Assembly: GCA_022652985.1 (NCBI GenBank)
Contig: JALCRY010000003.1
Location: 1 to 64,000 of the forward strand
Direction: 5' to 3'
DNA: 64,000 nucleotides
From: Eubacteriaceae bacterium
GTDB taxonomy: Bacteria > Bacillota > Clostridia > Peptostreptococcales > Anaerovoracaceae
The number at the start of each line of letters is the position of its first letter. Position 1 is the first letter of the stretch. This document shows, in pieces, positions 1 through 7,775 of this stretch. Both the position numbers and the translations under genes were made by a program. Below the pieces are notes generated by a model. That model was not told the DNA's origin. It did no database searches and was given only the letters and a program-made list of their open reading frames with translations.

Positions 1-745
1 GATCAGGCAGGAGCTGGGACGCACGATCAGGAAGGCGTTTGTGCCGCAGTCGGAAGAATACAAACTGGTAGGAGCTGATTACTCGCAGATAGAGCTGCGT
101 GTGCTGGCGCATATGAGTGAGGACAGCGAGCTTATTGCTTCGTTCAACAACGGAGAAGATATACACAGAGCGACTGCAGCGAGGGTGCTGGGGATACCGG
201 AAGATGAGATCACTCCTCAGCAGAGAAGCAGAGCCAAGGCCGTCAATTTCGGCGTGATTTACGGGATGAGCGCGTTCGGTCTTTCCTCGAATATTCATGT
301 GAGCCGGAAAGAGGCGGATGAGTATATAAAACAGTATTTTGAAAAGCATCAGGCGGTCAAGAAGTTCATGGACGGGAGCGTAGAGTTCTGCCGGGAGAAC
401 GGATATGTCACTACCATTCTGGGGAGGAAGAGGATAATAAAAGAGATCAATGCCTCGCAGTATATGGTAAGACAGCTGGGCGAAAGGCTGGCTATGAACA
501 GTCCGATCCAGGGCAGCGCCGCGGACATCATCAAGATCGCGATGATCCGGGTGCAGGATGCGCTTCGCGGCAGGAAATCACATCTGCTTCTTCAGGTGCA
601 CGACGAACTGATAATTGAAACGCATAAGGACGAAGAGGAAGATGTGAAGAGGATACTGCGGAACTGCATGGAGCATGCGGTCGAACTCAGAGTTGCTCTG
701 AAAGTGGATCTGAGCGAAGGCAGCACCTGGTATGAAATGAAGTAA
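1..745 (+). CDS. polA: DNA polymerase I, C-terminal part (partial at window start)
   Basis: The window opens inside this gene; the reading frame is open from base 2, giving 247 residues of the polymerase (palm/fingers) domain. All three family A motifs are visible: motif A (DYSQIELRVLAH), motif B on the O-helix (RAKAVNFGVIYG) and motif C (QVHDELIIE) with the catalytic Asp. The product fills gaps and replaces primers during replication and repair. The stop is followed 24 bases later by coaE, the usual polA-coaE order in Clostridia, so the two are probably co-transcribed. The 5'-nuclease and any proofreading region lie outside the window and cannot be judged. Confidence 0.97.
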   Translation, partial: IRQELGRTIRKAFVPQSEEYKLVGADYSQIELRVLAHMSEDSELIASFNNGEDIHRATAARVLGIPEDEITPQQRSRAKAVNFGVIYGMSAFGLSSNIHVSRKEADEYIKQYFEKHQAVKKFMDGSVEFCRENGYVTTILGRKRIIKEINASQYMVRQLGERLAMNSPIQGSAADIIKIAMIRVQDALRGRKSHLLLQVHDELIIETHKDEEEDVKRILRNCMEHAVELRVALKVDLSEGSTWYEMK

Positions 746-769
746 TGCGGCTGATTCGGGAGGAACGGT

Positions 770-1351
770 TTGAAGATAGGAATAACAGGAGGCATAGGCA
801 GCGGGAAGTCGACGGTAACGGATTATATTACTGAGCAGGGTTATCAGGTGCTTGATGCCGATAAAATCGCCCGTGATATCGTTATGCCGGACGGCAGCGC
901 GCTGGGGAAACTGGCTGCGGCTTTCGGTGAAGATATTGTCATGAAAGACGGAAATCTTGACAGGAAGGCGCTTGCTGAGATAGTATTCAATGACGAGGAA
1001 AAGAGAAAGATACTCAATGAGATAACACACTCAGAGATACGAGATATAATCCTGGCAGGCCTGGAAAATCCGCAAAGCGATCCGGTGTTTGCGGATGTAC
1101 CGCTGCTTTTTGAGAGCGGATTTTATAAAGAGGTCGACCGCGTGTGGCTGGTGACAGCTTCGGAAAAGACCAGGATCAGAAGGGTATCGGAGCGTGACGG
1201 AGCTTCGGCTGAAGAGGTAAGGGCAAGGATAGGCAGTCAGATGCCGGAAGCGGAAAAACGCGCTCTGGCAGACAATATTATCAACAACGACGGCTCTCTC
1301 GAAGAGCTGTATGCGCAGATAGACAGATTATTGGAAGAAACAGATGGATAG
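770..1351 (+). CDS. coaE: Dephospho-CoA kinase
   Basis: 193 residues, normal for the family. It performs the last step of coenzyme A synthesis, ATP-dependent phosphorylation of the ribose 3'-hydroxyl of dephospho-CoA, in the cytoplasm. The N-terminus has the P-loop GITGGIGSGKST, followed by DADKIAR and, near residue 110, the conserved DVPLLFESG segment. The start is TTG with a GGGAGGAA ribosome-binding site five bases upstream; no ATG lies closer to the P-loop. It follows polA by 24 bases, and its end overlaps the next gene by 8 bases, which suggests translational coupling. Confidence 0.96.
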   Translation: MKIGITGGIGSGKSTVTDYITEQGYQVLDADKIARDIVMPDGSALGKLAAAFGEDIVMKDGNLDRKALAEIVFNDEEKRKILNEITHSEIRDIILAGLENPQSDPVFADVPLLFESGFYKEVDRVWLVTASEKTRIRRVSERDGASAEEVRARIGSQMPEAEKRALADNIINNDGSLEELYAQIDRLLEETDG

Positions 1352-3038
1352 TACTATAAGCAAAAAGAAAATAAAATGGATCATTACTGCCGCGGCGGCG
1401 GTGCTGATCGCGGTATGTCTCACGGGATGCGGGACAGGAAGCAGCACGACGACTTCATCGGGCGGTACCGAGTATCAGACCAAAAATGAAGTCCTGCTGG
1501 CCATGAACAGCGTGAAAACTCTGAACCCGGCAATATCCACGGATGAGGATACATATTACATTTCAAAGCTCATATATGACGGACTGTATTCGCTGGACAA
1601 CAAGCTGACGCCGGCGAAAAACCTGGCCAAGAGAACTGCCGTTAATCAGGCGGCGAAAAGCATTACTGTAGTTCTGGTCAAAACAAACTTCCAGGACGGC
1701 AGACAGCTGACGGCATCAGATGTGAAATTTTCAGTGGAAGCATATAAGGCCGAGGGTTCGAAATGCAGATATTACGATCTTGTTAAAGATATTACATCAG
1801 TAAGGAAAATCAACAGCAGGACCTGCAGGATATATTTCGATTCAGCCAGCGACATGTCGGTCGCACATCTGACGTTCCCGATACTGCCGGCTCACAGATA
1901 TGACTACAGTGTATCGACGCTTCTGGCGGCGAAAAATAATTTCCGGCCTGTAGGGACCGGCCAGTATAAATATTCTTCATTCGACACGACGAGACTGCTG
2001 ACACTGAAGGCATATGCGGATTATCACGGCGAAGCGGCTGTGAATACGGTTAAAATATCCGTAATACCGAACAAGAACGCAGCTTCTGCTTTTAATCTGA
2101 TCCAGTCGAGCACGATATCGCTGCTGATATCGAAAAGTCCGACCCGTGAGGGCAGCATAGAGAAATCGGCTGTGAAGATAAAGAATTTCGCGTCTTCTCA
2201 GATGGAGATGATAGGATTCAATATCAAAAAGACGGAGATGGAAAACAAGACAATAAGGCAGGCTATTGCGACCGCGGTCAACAATAAGGCAATTATCCAG
2301 AACTGCTATTCCGGCAGCGGCATGCGCAACGACAATCTGTATTATCCGGGATATCTCGGAGTAAAGAGCACGGGAGACCGCTATGCCTATGATCTGGACA
2401 AAGCGGCTGTGCTTTTCGAGGACGCCGGATATGCCGATGACGATCATGATGATATGCTCGAAGATGAAGAGGGCAAGGAGCTTACGCTTACGATCCTGGT
2501 CAATAACAGCAGCACCAGATATTCTGCCGTTAAGATCATCAGCCGATCGCTGAAAAGTCTCGGCATACATGTCAATGTGGTCAGGAGCACTTCGGAGAAA
2601 GCTTATCTCAAAGCTCTGAAGAAGGGAGACTATGATCTGTTCTACGGCGGATACAGCATGAACGAGCTGAGCGATCTGCGAGATATTCTGTCGACTGACG
2701 GGACATCGAACTTTATCGGATATTCGAATACGAAACTGGACAGATATCTGAATCAGATGGGCTACGGCATTGAAGAGGATGCCGCCGTCAATAAGTATAA
2801 ACAGATAAAGCAGGTAATAAACAGCGACCTGCCGTATTACTGCGTACTGTACAAGACTTACGGCGCGATCAAGGCACCTGCGCTTGAGGGAACAGTTTCG
2901 CCTGCGTTCAATAATTATTATTACGGATGCGGGAACTGGAAGTGCAGATACGAGGTCACGGGCTCGAGCAGCACCAGTACAAATGCGACTGATAATGCAG
3001 CTGCGAACAAAACAAAGTCGGCTGCAGATAATAATTAA
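1344..3038 (+). CDS. ABC transporter substrate-binding lipoprotein, peptide/nickel family (SBP family 5)
   Basis: 564 residues. A signal peptide with a positive start (SKKKIKW), a hydrophobic core and the lipobox LTGC (Cys29) marks it as a lipoprotein anchored on the outer face of the membrane; a Ser/Thr-rich linker follows. The body matches the DppA/OppA-type family: an early segment MNSVKTLNPAISTDED, a central region predicting a growing pseudo-chain of ligand contacts, and KSLGIHVNVV near residue 410. It would bind oligopeptides or a related solute. No permease or ATPase gene is adjacent, so it either serves a transporter encoded elsewhere or acts as a stand-alone sensor. It overlaps coaE by 8 bases. 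The substrate cannot be read from the sequence. Confidence 0.88.
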   Translation: MDSTISKKKIKWIITAAAAVLIAVCLTGCGTGSSTTTSSGGTEYQTKNEVLLAMNSVKTLNPAISTDEDTYYISKLIYDGLYSLDNKLTPAKNLAKRTAVNQAAKSITVVLVKTNFQDGRQLTASDVKFSVEAYKAEGSKCRYYDLVKDITSVRKINSRTCRIYFDSASDMSVAHLTFPILPAHRYDYSVSTLLAAKNNFRPVGTGQYKYSSFDTTRLLTLKAYADYHGEAAVNTVKISVIPNKNAASAFNLIQSSTISLLISKSPTREGSIEKSAVKIKNFASSQMEMIGFNIKKTEMENKTIRQAIATAVNNKAIIQNCYSGSGMRNDNLYYPGYLGVKSTGDRYAYDLDKAAVLFEDAGYADDDHDDMLEDEEGKELTLTILVNNSSTRYSAVKIISRSLKSLGIHVNVVRSTSEKAYLKALKKGDYDLFYGGYSMNELSDLRDILSTDGTSNFIGYSNTKLDRYLNQMGYGIEEDAAVNKYKQIKQVINSDLPYYCVLYKTYGAIKAPALEGTVSPAFNNYYYGCGNWKCRYEVTGSSSTSTNATDNAAANKTKSAADNN

Positions 3039-3057
3039 AAAAAAGATAAAAAAGGTG

Positions 3058-3091
3058 TTGAAAATGCACTTGAAGAGTGTTATATTATAAT
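3058..3091 (+). promoter_or_regulatory. Promoter of tRNA-Leu(GAG)
   Basis: TTGAAA at 3058-3063 is followed after 17 bases by TATATT (3081-3086), and an overlapping TATAAT lies at 3086-3091. Transcription would begin about 20 bases before the tRNA. It sits just after the stop of the binding-protein gene. Confidence 0.65.
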
Positions 3092-3117
3092 AGCTGTTCG
3101 GGTGAACGGCTATATAT

Positions 3118-3200
3118 GCGCCTGTGGCGGAATCGGCAGACGCGCACGCTTGAGGGGCGTGTGGGAGACCGTATCGGTTCAAATCCGATCAGGCGCACCA
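3118..3200 (+). tRNA. tRNA-Leu, anticodon GAG
   Basis: The acceptor stem GCGCCTG (3118-3124) pairs with CAGGCGC (3190-3196), followed by discriminator A and an encoded CCA (3198-3200). The D arm contains GGCGGAATCGGCAGAC, the anticodon stem CACGC/GCGTG encloses the loop TTGAGGG with anticodon GAG (reads CTC and CTT), there is a long class II variable arm, and the T loop is GGTTCAAATCC. The class II variable arm plus the anticodon identify it as leucine. Confidence 0.95.
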
Positions 3201-3205
3201 TATTG

Positions 3206-3236
3206 ATCAGGAAGCTGAGGCTTCCTGATTTTTTTA
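3206..3236 (+). terminator. Rho-independent terminator after tRNA-Leu(GAG)
   Basis: A perfect 10-base stem, ATCAGGAAGC (3206-3215) and GCTTCCTGAT (3220-3229), closes a TGAG loop and runs into seven T residues. It ends the short tRNA transcript before the RND exporter gene. Confidence 0.92.
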
Positions 3237-3288
3237 TATACAAAAGGCCCTGTTTCTTGATATAATTAAAGATCTACAGGGGGAGAAT

Positions 3289-6200
3289 ATGCTGGCAGGA
3301 TTAAGCGTCAAAAAACCATTCACAGTTCTTGTGGTAATAGTGCTGATAATAGTATTCGGTTTTGTTGCGTTCAGCAAAATGACGCCGGATCTGTTTCCTG
3401 CGTTCGATCTTCCTTATGTCGCGGTCATAACTACAGACAGCGGCGCTGCTCCGGAAGAGGTGGAGAAGACTGTCACATCACCTATGGAAGAGCAGATGGC
3501 AACTCTGGAAAATCTGAAAAGCATCAATTCCATATCGGCGGAAAATTATTCTATGATAATGCTCGAGTTCAACAGTGGAGCAGATCTTAATACTGTGTCG
3601 GTAGATATCAGGGACAAGATAGATATGGTCTCGGGCAAGTTCGGCGATTCGGTAGAAAAGCCGATCATATATAAGCTTAATCCGAATATGATACCTGTCA
3701 CGATCGCGGCTGTCAGCAAAGAAGACACGAAGACTCCGGAGCTTTCCTCGCTGGTCGAAAATACTCTCAGCAGAAAGCTGCAGGGAACTGAAGGGATCGC
3801 AAGCGTTACAGAATCAGGTCTTGTGGAGCAAACGATAAATGTCAGACTCAGTCAGAAGAAAATCGACAAAGCGAACAAGAGGATGAAAGCGGCTGTTTCC
3901 GGACAATACGGCAGCAGTGAATCCGGACTGAAAAAGAATATTGCCGCCGCGGAGAAAAAGCAGAGCCTGCTGGCAAAGTCCAAAAAACAAATAGAAGCGC
4001 AACAGACGCAGCTGGCGGCTTTAAAGGGGACGGCGGGCGAAACGATCGACTCGATAAGGATCCTGGTGTCGAAGAGGGATGATCTGAAAGCTTCCGGGAA
4101 TACCGCGGCAGCGGCAGCAGTTCAGAAGCAGATAGATGCGATGAAGAACAGTCTGACCGCCTATAACGGGCAGCTGAAAAGCATGGGGATCGACCTCGAC
4201 ACTATTGACAGCAGTCTTGCCTCAGTCAGCGCGGCCAAAGCCAGGCTTGCTGTCGGCTGTGATACTGCGCTGCAGAAATTAGCGAATTCGATGTCGGAAG
4301 TGACGTCGGGACAAAGTTCTATATCTTCGGCGATTTCACAGCTGAAATCATCTCTCGCACAGCTTAAAAGCAGCAGCAGCACGGCAGTCAATGCCGTAAA
4401 TCTTGCCGGTTCGCTGACAAAGGCCAACATCGCGCAGCTTTTAGCGGCGCAGAATATAGATATGCCGGCGGGATACATATCGGACAGCGGCTCTGATCTT
4501 ATGGTAAGCATCGGCGACAAGATCGATTCTGTCGATACACTGAAGAATCTGATCATCGCAGACAGCGGCATATCGGGCGTTGAGCCGGTGAGGCTCGGCG
4601 ATGTCGCGTCAGTCAGATATATGAACAACGGCAATGAAGTATACGCGAAAGTCAACGGCAAGGACGGGATACTTCTGACTTTCAACAAACAGTCAGATTA
4701 TTCGACGGCGGAAGCCGCTGACAATGTGCAGACTGAATTCAAAAAACTCGAAAAAGAATACAAGGGGCTTAAGTTCGATACACTTTCAGATCAGGGACAG
4801 TATATACACATGGTCATACGTTCGGTCCTGAATAATATTCTGCTGGGCGCGCTCCTGGCGGTACTCATACTCATATTCTTCCTGAGAGACTGGAGACCGA
4901 CACTGATAACAGCGCTGTCGATACCGATAAGCGTTACATTCGCCATAGCGCTGATGTATTTTACGGGTGTCACTGTGAATGTTATCTCGCTGGCGGGGCT
5001 TGCGGTAGGCGTCGGCATGCTGGTTGATAATTCGATAGTAGTAATAGAGAATATCTACAGGCTCAGGGCGCTGGGATATGGCATGATAAAGGCCGCGGTT
5101 TCTGGCGCGTCACAGGTTGCAGGTGCGATCACGGCGTCTACGCTGACGACTATATGTGTTTTCATACCGATCGTTTTTGTGCAGGGCCTTACCAGGGAAC
5201 TCTTTGTCGATATGGCTCTCACCGTAGCGTATTCGCTGCTGGCAAGCCTTTTCATAGCGCTGACCATGGTGCCTGTGATGGGGTCGGTCATGCTGAAACA
5301 GCCCAAAGAAAATACTGTTCTGTCACATGACAGCAAAACGATGCAGAAATATAAAAAAGCTGTGGAATGGGCACTCGGCCACAAAGCTGCCGTGCTGATA
5401 GTTTCATGCGCGCTGCTTGTTCTTTCCGGCGTCGTTCTTCTCACGAGGGGATTCGTCTTTATGCCGAGCATGGCGACTCAGCAGATCTCGGTGCAGATAA
5501 CCATGCCTGAGGAGACTACGAGGACTCAGGCCGAGAAGACCTGCGACAGCATCAGTTCGAAAGTGCAGGGAATGACGGGAGTTGATACCGTGGGAGTGAT
5601 GCTTTCGAGCACGACAACTTCGATGCTGGGGCTCGATGCGGGCGACAGCGATTATCATGACGTTTCGATGTATATACTGATGGACGATGAACATGTCAAA
5701 GATGCACCGGCGACGGCGCGCAGGATAGAAGCGATGTCGAAGAAGTACAACTGCGACATTACTGCGGTGGGAGCGATGGATATTTCGTCATATTCATCAT
5801 CACTCGGCGGGAACAGTATCAGCATGTACGTGTATTCGGACGATCTCGGCGACCTCAGGAACGCGGCCGTGAAGATCGAGAACAAAATGAGAATGATGAA
5901 GGGCGTAAAGGATGTTTCCAACATCAGCGACAAGTCCACGCCGGAACTTAAAGTTTCGATAAATAAGAACGCAGCTATGAAAAAAGGACTGACGGCCGCG
6001 CAGATATATTCTCAGCTCTCGGCCGCGCTGCAGAAAAAGGTGACGGCGACATCCGTTCAGTATGACGGTGCATCACGCGACGTGATAATAGAGGGCGGCA
6101 TCGGTGCAGGCATGACAGAGAAAAGCCTCGGCAATTTCAAACTTACGGCCGGCAGCAGTTCTGCAGCCGGCAGCAGTTCGTCAGCTGCCTCTTCTTCTGC

Positions 6201-6966
6201 TGCGGCGTCTTCTGTCAGACTGAAGGACGTTGCGGATATTTCGAAGAGCGAGTCGCTGAACGTCATATACAGAGAGAATCAGAAGAGAATGGTCAATGTC
6301 ACCGCTAATGCCGGCGACGGATATAATATAACGAAGACTACAGACAGAATAAAATCAGCGGTCGAAAAGATGGATCTGCCGTCGTCTGTTACGGTGGAAT
6401 TCAGCGGCGAGTATGACACTATAATGGATGCCATGCGCCAGCTGGGCGAAATGCTTCTGCTCGGCATGCTGATGATTTATCTGATCATGGTCGCGCAGTT
6501 CCAGTCGCTGAGGGCTCCGTTCATAGTAATGTTTACTGTTCCGCTGGCGTTCACAGGCGGCATGATAGGTCTGATCATCACGGGATATGAGATAAGCGTG
6601 GTGTCTATGATCGGCTTCATTATGCTGCAGGGCGTTGTCGTCAACAATGCTATCGTTCTGATAGATTATCTCAATCAGCTGAGGATGGGCGGCATGGAGA
6701 AACGGCAGGCCATCATAGAGGCCGGTGCGGCCAGAATAAGGCCGGTGCTGATGACGGCGCTGACGACGGTACTCGGGCTGATACCTCTCGCTGCGGGGAT
6801 AGGGAACGGGTCTGAAATGATGCAGCCGGTAGCTATCGTATGCATAGGCGGACTGCTCTATGCTACGCTTATGACGCTAGTTGTAATTCCGGTAATGTAC
6901 GATATTATGGGGCGCAAAAAATTGCGCATTATTTCGGAGGAGGAGTTGACGATGACGGATGCATAA
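3289..6966 (+). CDS. RND-family efflux transporter (HAE1/AcrB-like), with extra coiled-coil insertion
   Basis: 1225 residues, about 180 longer than AcrB-type pumps. It is an inner-membrane, proton-driven exporter by family. TM1 starts at KKPFTVLVVIVLIIV; the TM4 region has VGMLVDNSIVVIEN, where the first of the two AcrB proton-relay Asp residues is kept and the second is Asn; the second half repeats the layout with GVVVNNAIVLIDYL. Residues about 195-370 hold an alanine/lysine/glutamine-rich predicted coiled-coil insertion in the first extracytoplasmic loop, and a Ser/Ala-only tract lies near residues 958-975 in the second. No membrane-fusion adaptor or outer-membrane partner is next to it. 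The ATG has a GGGGGAG site 5 bases upstream. It is flanked by two tRNA-Leu genes. Substrate unknown. Confidence 0.93.
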   Translation: MLAGLSVKKPFTVLVVIVLIIVFGFVAFSKMTPDLFPAFDLPYVAVITTDSGAAPEEVEKTVTSPMEEQMATLENLKSINSISAENYSMIMLEFNSGADLNTVSVDIRDKIDMVSGKFGDSVEKPIIYKLNPNMIPVTIAAVSKEDTKTPELSSLVENTLSRKLQGTEGIASVTESGLVEQTINVRLSQKKIDKANKRMKAAVSGQYGSSESGLKKNIAAAEKKQSLLAKSKKQIEAQQTQLAALKGTAGETIDSIRILVSKRDDLKASGNTAAAAAVQKQIDAMKNSLTAYNGQLKSMGIDLDTIDSSLASVSAAKARLAVGCDTALQKLANSMSEVTSGQSSISSAISQLKSSLAQLKSSSSTAVNAVNLAGSLTKANIAQLLAAQNIDMPAGYISDSGSDLMVSIGDKIDSVDTLKNLIIADSGISGVEPVRLGDVASVRYMNNGNEVYAKVNGKDGILLTFNKQSDYSTAEAADNVQTEFKKLEKEYKGLKFDTLSDQGQYIHMVIRSVLNNILLGALLAVLILIFFLRDWRPTLITALSIPISVTFAIALMYFTGVTVNVISLAGLAVGVGMLVDNSIVVIENIYRLRALGYGMIKAAVSGASQVAGAITASTLTTICVFIPIVFVQGLTRELFVDMALTVAYSLLASLFIALTMVPVMGSVMLKQPKENTVLSHDSKTMQKYKKAVEWALGHKAAVLIVSCALLVLSGVVLLTRGFVFMPSMATQQISVQITMPEETTRTQAEKTCDSISSKVQGMTGVDTVGVMLSSTTTSMLGLDAGDSDYHDVSMYILMDDEHVKDAPATARRIEAMSKKYNCDITAVGAMDISSYSSSLGGNSISMYVYSDDLGDLRNAAVKIENKMRMMKGVKDVSNISDKSTPELKVSINKNAAMKKGLTAAQIYSQLSAALQKKVTATSVQYDGASRDVIIEGGIGAGMTEKSLGNFKLTAGSSSAAGSSSSAASSSAAASSVRLKDVADISKSESLNVIYRENQKRMVNVTANAGDGYNITKTTDRIKSAVEKMDLPSSVTVEFSGEYDTIMDAMRQLGEMLLLGMLMIYLIMVAQFQSLRAPFIVMFTVPLAFTGGMIGLIITGYEISVVSMIGFIMLQGVVVNNAIVLIDYLNQLRMGGMEKRQAIIEAGAARIRPVLMTALTTVLGLIPLAAGIGNGSEMMQPVAIVCIGGLLYATLMTLVVIPVMYDIMGRKKLRIISEEELTMTDA

Positions 6967-6974
6967 TATATAAT
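6946..6974 (+). promoter_or_regulatory. Promoter of tRNA-Leu(CAA)-yajC
   Basis: TTGACG at 6946-6951 and a perfect TATAAT at 6969-6974 are 17 bases apart. The -35 box lies inside the last codons of the RND gene (stop ends at 6966). The tRNA begins 40 bases after the -10 box. Confidence 0.8.
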
Positions 6975-7014
6975 ATCTCAATGTGCCGTTCTAGTTTATT
7001 TTTAGGCGATTCAG

Positions 7015-7101
7015 GCCGGCGTGATGGAACTGGCAGACGTGCAGGATTCAAAATCCTGTGGTGGCAACACCGTATGGGTTCGATCCCCATCGCCGGCACC
7101 A
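7015..7101 (+). tRNA. tRNA-Leu, anticodon CAA
   Basis: GCCGGCG (7015-7021) pairs with CGCCGGC (7091-7097); discriminator A and encoded CCA follow (7099-7101). The anticodon arm CAGGA/TCCTG encloses TTCAAAA, giving anticodon CAA (reads TTG). The long variable arm TGGTGGCAACACCGT is typical of class II leucine tRNAs, and the T loop is GGTTCGATCC. No terminator separates it from yajC 37 bases downstream, so both are probably on one transcript processed by RNase P and 3' nucleases. Confidence 0.95.
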
Positions 7102-7137
7102 TGATAGAAAAGGTATATTCCAAAGGAGGAAATAATA

Positions 7138-7620
7138 ATGAGTAGTTATGCTGGGCTTATATTTCTGGTTTTGATGATCGCAGTCATGTATTTCTTGATG
7201 ATCAGACCTCAGAAAAAGAAGGAAAAAGCAGTCAATTCGATGAGAAGCGCGCTTCGTGTCGGTGATCAGATCATCACGATAGGGGGCATTTGCGGAAAGA
7301 TCGTAAAAACCAAGGACGAGTCGATCGTGATTCAGGTCGGTGCTGACAAAATCAAGTTTGAAATGATGAGATGGGCAGTATCGAAAGTCGTTAATCCGGC
7401 TGAGAGAGCTCCTGAGAAACCTGAGGAGGAGCCTGAAGAAGAAGAAGTTAAACGCCCTATGCCTAAGAGATTAAAAACAAAGGCAGACCTTGAAGCTGAA
7501 AATGCGAGACTGGCTGAAGAGAAGGCAGCTGAAGAAGCAGATAAAGAACCTGCAGAAGAAAATGCAGAGCCGGCGGAAGAAAACGCGGAGCCTGCAGAAG
7601 AAAACGCAGATAACAAGTAA
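7138..7620 (+). CDS. yajC: Preprotein translocase subunit YajC
   Basis: 160 residues; YajC proteins are usually about 85-115, the excess being an acidic tail. One N-terminal membrane helix (about residues 5-22) leads into the signature MIRPQKKKEK and the conserved beta domain VGDQIITIGGICGKIVK. YajC associates with SecDF and SecYEG at the membrane. After residue 100 the protein is almost wholly charged, ending in three copies of the heptad PAEENAE. A strong AAAGGAGG site precedes the ATG. secDF lies downstream, as in many bacteria, but with its own promoter here. Confidence 0.93.
   Translation: MSSYAGLIFLVLMIAVMYFLMIRPQKKKEKAVNSMRSALRVGDQIITIGGICGKIVKTKDESIVIQVGADKIKFEMMRWAVSKVVNPAERAPEKPEEEPEEEEVKRPMPKRLKTKADLEAENARLAEEKAAEEADKEPAEENAEPAEENAEPAEENADNK
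7549..7611 (+). repeat. Three tandem 21-base repeats coding PAEENAE/D in the YajC tail
   Basis: Units at 7549-7569, 7570-7590 and 7591-7611 each encode PAEENA plus an acidic residue. They differ only at a few third-codon and final positions, so they probably arose by slippage or unequal recombination and then drifted. Confidence 0.85.
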
Positions 7621-7640
7621 GAATATTTTATTTGCAGCTC

Positions 7641-7669
7641 ATAGGCTATCCAGCAGGATAGCCTATTTA
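7641..7669 (+). terminator. Terminator-like hairpin after yajC
   Basis: An 11-base perfect stem, ATAGGCTATCC (7641-7651) and GGATAGCCTAT (7656-7666), closes a four-base loop. The following tract (TTTATTA) is only moderately T-rich, so termination may be partial and some read-through into secDF is possible. Confidence 0.7.
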
Positions 7670-7708
7670 TTACGAATGGGAGAAATGCGGCCTGCGAAAT
7701 GTCGAGGG

Positions 7709-7737
7709 TTGTATACAAGTACCAAAAAGTGTAAAAT
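7709..7737 (+). promoter_or_regulatory. Promoter of secDF
   Basis: TTGTAT at 7709-7714 and TAAAAT at 7732-7737 are separated by 17 bases, 38 bases before the secDF start and just after the yajC hairpin. Confidence 0.65.
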
Positions 7738-7775
7738 ATAAGGTATGCAAAAATAATTTAAAGGCGGGTGCTAAA

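Noticed and set aside
1977-3182. 401-codon open frame on the minus strand
   Set aside because: Lies wholly opposite the binding-lipoprotein gene and the tRNA; the translation is rich in Arg/Ile/Tyr without known motifs and has no ribosome-binding site. It is a shadow frame.
3118-7101. RND gene as an island inserted between tRNA genes used as attachment sites
   Set aside because: The two tRNAs are different isoacceptors (GAG and CAA), share no direct repeat at their ends beyond tRNA consensus, and there is no integrase.
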